DNA of 5,532 nucleotides. Origin: an uncultured Lachnobacterium sp. (GTDB lineage: Bacteria; Bacillota; Clostridia; Lachnospirales; Lachnospiraceae). Below the pieces are notes generated by a model. That model was given only the letters and a program-made list of their open reading frames with translations. It ran no database searches and had not been told where the DNA came from. Both the position numbers and the translations under genes were made by a program. Of the stretch, positions 1 to 4,660 are shown piece after piece; within the stretch, counting starts at the first letter, position 1; each line of letters starts with the position of its first letter. The stretch is from contig URYB01000196.1 in the NCBI GenBank assembly GCA_900552085.1, positions 1-5,532 on the forward strand, read 5' to 3'.

Positions 1-112
1 TGCGACAAAAGTTATTATATAGTATGTGTAGAATAAATGCAAGCACTTTTTTCAATTTTTTTCAAATTTTTTTATTTTTTTTAAAAAGCACATGCGAAAG
101 GAACAATTTAAC
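1..112 (+). promoter_or_regulatory. T-rich leader upstream of pepT
   Basis: This AT-rich stretch precedes pepT. A possible -10 hexamer TAGAAT lies at 29-34, but no convincing -35 stands at the right distance, so the promoter call is weak. From 47 to 82 the strand is almost pure T with a few C and A, so the transcript would carry a U-rich leader immediately before the ribosome binding site. GAAAGGAA at 96-103 is the Shine-Dalgarno sequence, nine bases before the ATG at 113. No stable hairpin or known riboswitch pattern is visible. The left window edge cuts off anything further upstream. Confidence 0.35.
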
Positions 113-1336
113 ATGAAAGTAGAAGAACGTTTTCTTAATTACATCAGCCATTGTACAACATCAAATGAAGCGTCCGGTACGATTCCAAGCAGTGACAGCG
201 AATTTATTCTTGCCCAGATTCTGCGGTTGGAGATGCAGTCTCTCGGTCTGACCGACATTCACATGACGGAACACTGCTATGTGTATGGCAAGCTTCCTGC
301 TACGCCTGGCATGGAACATTACAAAGCCATTGGCTTCATCTCCCACATGGATACAGCCCCTGACTTTTCCGGCGAAAACATCAAACCACAGATGATTTCA
401 GATTACGACGGCAAAGATGTCCTTCTTGCCGGAAGCGGTGACTATTTAAAGTTAAAAGATTTTCCATCTCTTGCCGCGCTCAAAGGGCGCACACTTATTA
501 CAACAGACGGAACTACCCTCCTGGGTGCGGATGACAAAGCCGGTATCGCAGAAATTCTCACAGCAATCGAAGAGATAACTACAGAACAGATTCCACATGG
601 TGATCTGTGGATTGGTTTTACTCCTGATGAGGAAATCGGTTGTGGAGCGGACTTGTTTGACCTGAACATATTTCAGGCAGATTACGCTTACACCGTAGAT
701 GGCGATTACGAAGGGGAAGTTGCCTACGAGAATTTCAATGCTGCGAGCGCAACGTTTCATATCAAAGGTGTTAATGTCCATCCTGGAGAAGCAAAGGACA
801 TCATGATCAACGCAGCATTGGTCGGATGTGAAATCGTATCGCTGCTCCCTGCCGACGAAACGCCGGCACACACAAGTGGACGTGAAGGTTTCTACCATCT
901 GACCGACATGTCAGGAGATGTTGCAAGTGCAACGCTCTCCTTTATCATACGTGATCATGACAAAACACAATTTGAAAACCGCTTACAAAAACTCAGAGAT
1001 ATCACAACATCCCTGAATCAGAAATACGGTGCAGAAACCATTACTTTGGAAATTGAACACTCCTATGAAAATATGCTCTCTGTTATTGAAAATCAAATGG
1101 AGATTGTTGACCTTGCAAAACAGGCAATCTCTGCGGAAGGTCTTACACCTCTCTCCCGTCCGATCCGCGGCGGTACAGATGGTGCCAGACTCTCCTTTAT
1201 GGGACTGCCTTGTCCAAACCTCGGAACCGGCGGTTACGGTTTCCATGGTCCTTATGAACACATCTCTATCGAAGGCATGCAGACCACCGTGCGCATATTG
1301 AAATATATTGCCGCACATCCAATCAAAAAAGCATAA
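113..1336 (+). CDS. pepT: Peptidase T (tripeptide aminopeptidase, M20B family)
   Basis: Cytoplasmic zinc aminopeptidase that removes the N-terminal residue from tripeptides, the final step of peptide catabolism. The ATG at 113 is chosen over the in-frame ATG at 92: GAAAGGAA at 96-103 is well spaced for 113 and lies inside the longer reading frame, and the protein then starts MKVEERFLNYIS, matching the usual PepT N-terminus. This gives 407 residues, against about 408 for enterobacterial PepT. Counting from this Met, the M20 metal and catalytic residues fall where the family has them: H78 and D80 in SHMDTAPD, D140 in LLGADDKAG, E173/E174 in PDEEIG, D196 in TVDGD, and the late His at 378 in GYGFHGPYEH. 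A dimerisation (lid) domain occupies about 205-315. The RGGTDGARLSFMGLP segment near 352-366 is also typical. The gene appears monocistronic, ends at a hairpin terminator, and shows no damage. Confidence 0.95.
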   Translation: MKVEERFLNYISHCTTSNEASGTIPSSDSEFILAQILRLEMQSLGLTDIHMTEHCYVYGKLPATPGMEHYKAIGFISHMDTAPDFSGENIKPQMISDYDGKDVLLAGSGDYLKLKDFPSLAALKGRTLITTDGTTLLGADDKAGIAEILTAIEEITTEQIPHGDLWIGFTPDEEIGCGADLFDLNIFQADYAYTVDGDYEGEVAYENFNAASATFHIKGVNVHPGEAKDIMINAALVGCEIVSLLPADETPAHTSGREGFYHLTDMSGDVASATLSFIIRDHDKTQFENRLQKLRDITTSLNQKYGAETITLEIEHSYENMLSVIENQMEIVDLAKQAISAEGLTPLSRPIRGGTDGARLSFMGLPCPNLGTGGYGFHGPYEHISIEGMQTTVRILKYIAAHPIKKA

Positions 1337-1351
1337 TTCAGGCATAAAAAC

Positions 1352-1392
1352 ACCTCCAAAGAAACAGATTCTGTACTGTCCTCTTTGGAGGT
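1352..1392. terminator. Bidirectional intrinsic terminator between convergent genes
   Basis: An 11-bp perfect inverted repeat, ACCTCCAAAGA at 1352-1362 and TCTTTGGAGGT at 1382-1392, encloses a 19-base loop that can add a small inner ACAG/CTGT stem (1364-1367 with 1376-1379). It lies 15 bases after the pepT stop and 29 bases beyond the stop of the minus-strand membrane protein gene. On the minus strand the stem is followed at once by GTTTTTATG, a good U-tract. On the plus strand the following TATTTGATTT is poorer. It therefore probably ends both transcripts, and works better for the minus-strand gene. Confidence 0.85.
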
Positions 1393-1421
1393 ATTTGATT
1401 TCGAATAAATAATTCTCTCTT

Positions 1422-2555
1422 TTAATTTCCCATGTTTGCAAACAATGCTGCAATCTCATCCGGGCTTAATGTTTTATTTGGATCTGATAAATCCGGCATC
1501 GGCGGTGCGGTATCGACCGGAGCTTCTGTTGTCTCGGCAGCTACCGGTTCCTCTGTCACTTCCGGTTCAGGCTCCGGAACAGATTCTTCTTTTGCTTCTG
1601 GCTCAGAATCATTCCCCATATTTGCAAATAACGCTGCAATTTCATCCGGACTCAGACTCCGATTCGGATCAGGTGCAGGTTCTGCTGCCGGCTGTACCGC
1701 TTCTGCGACAGGTTCTGGCGCCGGAATTGGTTCCGGTTCTGCTACTGGCTCCGGCTCTGGCGCCGGAATTGGTTCCGGTTCTGCTACTGGCTCCGGCTCT
1801 GGTGTCGGCATTGGTTCTGGTGCTGCTACTGGCTCCGGCTCTGGTGCCGACATTGGTTCTGGTGCTACGACTGGCTCCGAGATTGATTCCGGCGCAGTGG
1901 CATATGAAACTGGAGCTGACTGCACTATCACTTTCTGATTCTGCGCAAGCGCTGCATTCAATCGAAGTTCCATATCCTTCATCTGAACCACCAGATCCTG
2001 GATTTGCATCTGCACAGATTTTTCACTGGAATCACCGGCTGCTTTCTGGGAAACAATAATTTCGTCTTTGCAGCTTGCCAATAATGACTGTAAAGCCTCT
2101 GACTGTTTCTGCACTTCTGTCAATTGCTCTGCAATCTGCTCCGTCGTGCTGATCATAGCCTCAGATCCTTCACGATTACGGTTCATAATCACTTTTGCAA
2201 TGCCCTTTTGTGCATTTACAATCTCTTCTGTAGGAATCTTTGACGCTTTCTCAAGATAATTGAGCTTGTCCTCAAATTCCTCAAAATACTTTTTCAACAT
2301 GAGATAAGATGCTTTTTCGGATTTAAATACATTATCGTACTGCTCTTCATTTCTTACCTCTTTTTCGTCCTTTAATGTAAAAATCCCCTGAATAATTACA
2401 TATAAAAAGATAAGTTCAACCAATGCGATTCCGGCAATAATCAGATATTTGTCAGAATAATTGATCATCATATAAAGCTCTGCACTGAAAAAAAGCGCTA
2501 ATATCAGTGCTCCAAAAATAATCTGCATCCTTGCTTTTGTGTCTTTTTTCTTCAT
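1422..2555 (-). CDS. Membrane-anchored protein with Pro-Glu stalk and two FliM-like LSPDEIAALF tail motifs
   Basis: I do not recognise a named family for this 377-residue protein. The basic N-terminus (MKKKDTKAR) is followed by two hydrophobic helices at about 11-31 and 37-60 separated by a short turn. This predicts a membrane hairpin with both ends in the cytoplasm. Residues 62-212 are charged, Gln/Glu/Lys-rich and predicted helical or coiled-coil. Residues 222-295 are a Pro-Glu-Ala stalk built from 14-residue repeats. Two near-identical modules, residues 296-315 and 358-377, each carry LSPDEIAALFANMGN after a DPN lead-in. They are joined by another acidic Pro-Glu linker, and the second ends the protein. 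The motif resembles the CheY-binding N-terminal peptide of FliM/FliY (LSxxEIxALL); a docking role is my inference. AAGGAG (complement at 2564-2569) stands eight bases before the ATG. The gene has its own likely promoter and shares a terminator with pepT. Confidence 0.85.
   Translation of the reverse strand: MKKKDTKARMQIIFGALILALFFSAELYMMINYSDKYLIIAGIALVELIFLYVIIQGIFTLKDEKEVRNEEQYDNVFKSEKASYLMLKKYFEEFEDKLNYLEKASKIPTEEIVNAQKGIAKVIMNRNREGSEAMISTTEQIAEQLTEVQKQSEALQSLLASCKDEIIVSQKAAGDSSEKSVQMQIQDLVVQMKDMELRLNAALAQNQKVIVQSAPVSYATAPESISEPVVAPEPMSAPEPEPVAAPEPMPTPEPEPVAEPEPIPAPEPEPVAEPEPIPAPEPVAEAVQPAAEPAPDPNRSLSPDEIAALFANMGNDSEPEAKEESVPEPEPEVTEEPVAAETTEAPVDTAPPMPDLSDPNKTLSPDEIAALFANMGN
1425..1484 (-). 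repeat. C-terminal copy of the DPN-x-x-LSPDEIAALFANMGN module
   Basis: This 60-base segment encodes the last 20 residues (358-377) of the membrane protein. It matches the module at 1611-1670 in 18 of 20 residues (K/R and T/S are the only changes), but only 46 of 60 bases agree. Most of the base differences are silent, so the peptide looks conserved by selection and not recently copied. Confidence 0.9.
1611..1670 (-). repeat. Internal copy of the DPN-x-x-LSPDEIAALFANMGN module
   Basis: This segment encodes residues 296-315 of the membrane protein. It is partner to the copy at 1425-1484, separated from it by 42 residues of acidic, Pro/Glu/Thr-rich linker. The helix-forming core LSPDEIAALF is identical in both copies. 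The similarity to FliM and FliY N-termini covers L, S, E, I, A and L of the LSxxEIxAL pattern. Confidence 0.9.
1705..1866 (-). repeat. Tandem 42-bp repeat array encoding the Pro-Glu-Ala stalk
   Basis: Three consecutive 42-base units start at 1741, 1783 and 1825. They are preceded by a shortened 36-base unit at 1705-1740. Each unit reads on the minus strand as a 14-residue block such as EPEPIPAPEPEPVA or APEPMPTPEPEPVA. The units at 1705 and 1741 are closest to each other and those at 1783 and 1825 form another similar pair. Unit lengths are multiples of three, so copy-number change would keep the frame. Confidence 0.85.
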
Positions 2556-2592
2556 ATGCTGTGCTCCTTCCCTGAGCTCTTATTTATTCCAT

Positions 2593-2621
2593 ATTTTAGC
2601 ATAATTTCACAATTATCACAA
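2593..2621 (-). promoter_or_regulatory. Likely sigma-A promoter of the membrane protein gene
   Basis: Read on the minus strand, TTGTGA (complement of 2616-2621) serves as -35, followed by a 17-base spacer and TAAAAT (complement of 2593-2598) as -10. The -10 is preceded by TGC, giving an extended -10. The predicted start near 2586 would leave a leader of about 30 bases containing the ribosome binding site. No terminator separates this gene from the upstream glycosidase gene, so some read-through is also possible. Confidence 0.5.
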
Positions 2622-2688
2622 GATTCGTCAAACTATTTTATTATTTATTACAATATCATCTTTCACTCGCTACCCTTTACCGTAAAAA

Positions 2689-3636
2689 TTAAGCCTGTGC
2701 TTTTTTCTGATAATGATTTTTTACTACAACTTCTGCAGGCTTCGCAAAAATTTCATAATCGCAATGATTCTCAGCCTGTGATGCCGCATACAGACGATCG
2801 GTCCATGACCAAAGCGCATAGCCTTTCACCCAATTTCTCTTCTCACAGGCGTCAAACATGGCCTGGTACCAGTCTGCCTGTCCCTGCAGATCAATGCCTC
2901 CACGAATAGTCCAGTCGTTTGGCACATTTTTTGATCCGGCAGTCGACATGCAACCGGCTTCCGCAAAGAAAAATGGCTTCTGGAACTGATTTACAACTTT
3001 TTCTATACGGTTCAACTGATTTTCCCAATCATCAATCGGATAATAGCCGCTGGATGAAATCACATCCACACAATCCCACCAATGCACATTGTGTTCCTGA
3101 TATTTATCTGTATTATAAGAAACAAGACCTTTGAAATCTTTCCGTATCTCAGCAATTGTCTGTCTCCACTCTTTTTCCCGGTGTTCCGACATTACCATCT
3201 CGCATCCGGCAATATGCATCTCACATCCCATCTCCTGCGATATTCTTGCATAATGTGACTGAAAATCCATGTAGGAAGCAAACCAGTTGCCCCACTTTGG
3301 TTCGCATGGCACATCTTCATCAAAAAAGTTAATATGTGCTCTCCATGTTCCATTTTTGCAGTTTGCTGTCGGCTTTAAGGCAACACGAAGTCCCAGTGAC
3401 TGCGCATATTCAATCATACCTTTTAATTCATCATCCGTCATGGTTGCTGCAGAAGTATAACAAATCTCTTCTGACTGAGGAGTCTCCTGTAAGCCGTTCG
3501 GTGCAAGAATAACAAAATTTGCATTAGTATTCTCCTTCATTGTCCGCAAACTCTGACGTGCACGCTCCTGCGAAAAGCTTCCCGCTGGTACAAACGGTGC
3601 AAATGTTACTCCACAAATATAAGGAATGTTATTCAT
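2689..3636 (-). CDS. Glycoside hydrolase, GH113-like (beta-mannanase / oligomannosidase)
   Basis: A clan GH-A type (beta/alpha)8 glycosidase of 315 residues, the usual size for GH113, a family acting on beta-1,4-mannan and manno-oligosaccharides. Such proteins are often annotated as 1,4-beta-xylanase. The start at 3636 is chosen because AAAGGAG (complement at 3646-3652) lies nine bases before it; the ATG at 3687 has no such site and would add 17 unrelated residues. Visible landmarks are KPTANCKNGTWRAHI at about 88-102, the putative acid/base E146 in HIAGCEM, and the putative nucleophile E226 in PFFFAEAGC. The two glutamates are 80 residues apart, as recalled for the Alicyclobacillus GH113 mannanase. 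GYALWSWTDR near 272-281 fits the last strand. There is no signal peptide, so it should act in the cytoplasm on imported oligosaccharides. It is divergent from an AraC regulator. The family is fairly sure; the exact substrate is inferred. Confidence 0.8.
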   Translation of the reverse strand: MNNIPYICGVTFAPFVPAGSFSQERARQSLRTMKENTNANFVILAPNGLQETPQSEEICYTSAATMTDDELKGMIEYAQSLGLRVALKPTANCKNGTWRAHINFFDEDVPCEPKWGNWFASYMDFQSHYARISQEMGCEMHIAGCEMVMSEHREKEWRQTIAEIRKDFKGLVSYNTDKYQEHNVHWWDCVDVISSSGYYPIDDWENQLNRIEKVVNQFQKPFFFAEAGCMSTAGSKNVPNDWTIRGGIDLQGQADWYQAMFDACEKRNWVKGYALWSWTDRLYAASQAENHCDYEIFAKPAEVVVKNHYQKKAQA

Positions 3637-3670
3637 AAAAAAGTTCTCCTTTACAATCTCGTATTTTTTG

Positions 3671-3688
3671 TATAGCCAATATAGCATT
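3671..3688. repeat. 9-bp tandem repeat TATAGCnnn in the divergent control region
   Basis: TATAGCCAA (3671-3679) is followed directly by TATAGCATT (3680-3688), sharing TATAGC at a 9-bp period. It spans the predicted -10 and start of the glycosidase promoter. AraC-type regulators commonly bind direct repeats, but usually with about one or two helical turns between half-sites, so assignment as an operator is tentative. Confidence 0.25.
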
Positions 3689-3706
3689 TTCTCCTGAATG
3701 CAGATA
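3678..3706 (-). promoter_or_regulatory. Candidate promoter of the GH113-like gene
   Basis: On the minus strand TGCTATATT (complement of 3678-3686) gives an extended -10. At a 17-base spacing the -35 position (3701-3706) reads TATCTG, a poor match to TTGACA. A start near 3671 would leave a leader of about 35 bases. A good -10 with a poor -35 is what an activator-dependent promoter looks like, which fits the divergent AraC-type gene. Confidence 0.35.
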
Positions 3707-3710
3707 TAAT
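3682..3710 (+). promoter_or_regulatory. Candidate promoter of the AraC-family gene
   Basis: A perfect TATAAT lies at 3705-3710, 43 bases before the ATG at 3754. The hexamer 17 bases upstream (3682-3687) reads TAGCAT and is weak. The elements overlap those of the opposing glycosidase promoter: this -35 covers the other -10, and this -10 covers the other -35. GGGAGA at 3741-3746 is the ribosome binding site. Confidence 0.45.
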
Positions 3711-3750
3711 AAAAATATCTAAAAATTGTAAAAACCTATCGGGAGAATAT
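3686..3750. repeat. Imperfect 12-bp inverted repeat flanking the araC-type promoter
   Basis: ATTTTCTCCTGA at 3686-3697 matches the reverse complement of TCGGGAGAATAT at 3739-3750 in 10 of 12 positions, with 41 bases between the arms. A second, perfect 6-bp palindrome AGATAT-N7-ATATCT (3702-3720) lies between them and includes the TATAAT. These could be operator elements, but the right arm also contains the ribosome binding site, so part of the match may be forced. Confidence 0.3.
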
Positions 3751-3753
3751 TTT

Positions 3754-4644
3754 ATGAACTCACTTTTTGAATATTCGGATTCTCTTCAGACGCCTTATGA
3801 ATGCTTTCTTTTCGATACCGCGGTTGAAAATTTTCCGATCCACCCACATTGGCATTATTTTATGGAAATTATCTATATGGTCGAAGGCACAGCCATCATG
3901 AACTGTGATGACAATACTTTTGTGACCGAACCGGGAGATATGATGCTTTTTCTTCCCTATCAGGTGCATGCCATCTACGGTGTATCGAATCAGACTCTGA
4001 AATATTATGTTTTGAAATTTGATATGGGAAAATTAAGTGCGGGTGCCGGAATCCATTTTCAGTCGCTTTTCCGAAGTGCAAAAGGGGAAAAAAGCGCCTC
4101 TCTGTGTTTTCGTGCTGATGAACTCAACAATTCTCAGGTAAAATGGATTTTTGAAAAAAGCCGTGAAGAAATGTACGGCCAGCAATACCGCTATCAGGAT
4201 ATGGTGCAGTCTTATATCAGCACCCTTCTTATTATGATTCTGCGTGAATGGCAGAAAAACGGTTTTGACACGGAACATTTTCAGAATGTTGATGATGAAG
4301 ACAGTATTTATTATATTACCGAATACATCGACAGCCACATGCAGGACAATCTGAAAGTGGAAGAACTCGCTGAACGGTGCCATATGAGCTATCCTTACTT
4401 TGCCAAATGTTTTCGTGAACTGTATGGACAATCCTGCAAAAAATACATTGCTTTTATCCGCATGTGTAAAGCAGAAGAACTGTTGATTTCTACAAAACTG
4501 GATTTAAACTATATCAGTCAGGAAACCGGTTTTGCAGATTGCAGTCATTTTATCAAAGCTTTTAAACAAAAGCATGGAATTACTCCAAAACAATATCGGA
4601 AAGAACGGATTTCCTCATCAACGCAGACATCCATCGTTAAATAA
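3754..4644 (+). CDS. AraC-family transcriptional regulator with N-terminal cupin domain
   Basis: One-component, ligand-responsive DNA-binding protein of 296 residues, typical for the family. The N-terminal cupin-like sensing domain spans about 20-95, with the His-rich HPHWHYFMEI at 30-39 and the EPGDMMLFLPYQVHAIYG strand pair at 59-76. A helical linker follows. The C-terminal double helix-turn-helix covers about 185-285: the first HTH lies at LKVEELAERCHMSYPYFAKCF (200-220) and the second at about 250-270. It ends in the family signature GFADCSHFIKAFKQKHGITPKQYRK. The start at 3754 has GGGAGA seven bases upstream. Divergent placement next to the GH113-like gene suggests it controls that gene, most likely as an activator sensing a sugar. 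The effector itself is not readable from the sequence. The gene ends 16 bases from the convergent kinase gene, with no hairpin between. Confidence 0.92.
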   Translation: MNSLFEYSDSLQTPYECFLFDTAVENFPIHPHWHYFMEIIYMVEGTAIMNCDDNTFVTEPGDMMLFLPYQVHAIYGVSNQTLKYYVLKFDMGKLSAGAGIHFQSLFRSAKGEKSASLCFRADELNNSQVKWIFEKSREEMYGQQYRYQDMVQSYISTLLIMILREWQKNGFDTEHFQNVDDEDSIYYITEYIDSHMQDNLKVEELAERCHMSYPYFAKCFRELYGQSCKKYIAFIRMCKAEELLISTKLDLNYISQETGFADCSHFIKAFKQKHGITPKQYRKERISSSTQTSIVK

Positions 4645-4660
4645 CTTCACATGCTGCTTC

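Noticed and set aside
92..94. ATG at 92 as the pepT start
   Set aside because: The ribosome binding site would lie inside the coding sequence, and residue numbering matches PepT only from the ATG at 113.
35..95. Hairpin or attenuator in the pepT leader
   Set aside because: The only pairing found is a weak, mismatched match between 39-51 and 83-95 with a long loop, not convincing.
452..898. Minus-strand open frame inside pepT
   Set aside because: Antisense shadow of a fully intact, well-recognised pepT.
1705..1866. CRISPR array
   Set aside because: Repeats are contiguous without unique spacers and are in-frame coding sequence.
1432..1938. Open frame on the plus strand encoding a Gly-Ser-rich repeat protein
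   Set aside because: It is the exact antisense of the Pro-Glu stalk and tail motifs; its Gly/Ser pattern is what the complement of Pro/Glu/Ala codons gives. It has no ribosome binding site, and the minus-strand gene has membrane helices, a binding site and a terminator.
1436..2059. Second long plus-strand frame over the repeat array
   Set aside because: Leu/Pro/Val low-complexity antisense product of the repeats with no start signal or recognisable domain.
2640..2690. Terminator after the glycosidase gene
   Set aside because: Only a tiny TTTA/TAAA palindrome around the stop region, with no GC stem and no U-tract.
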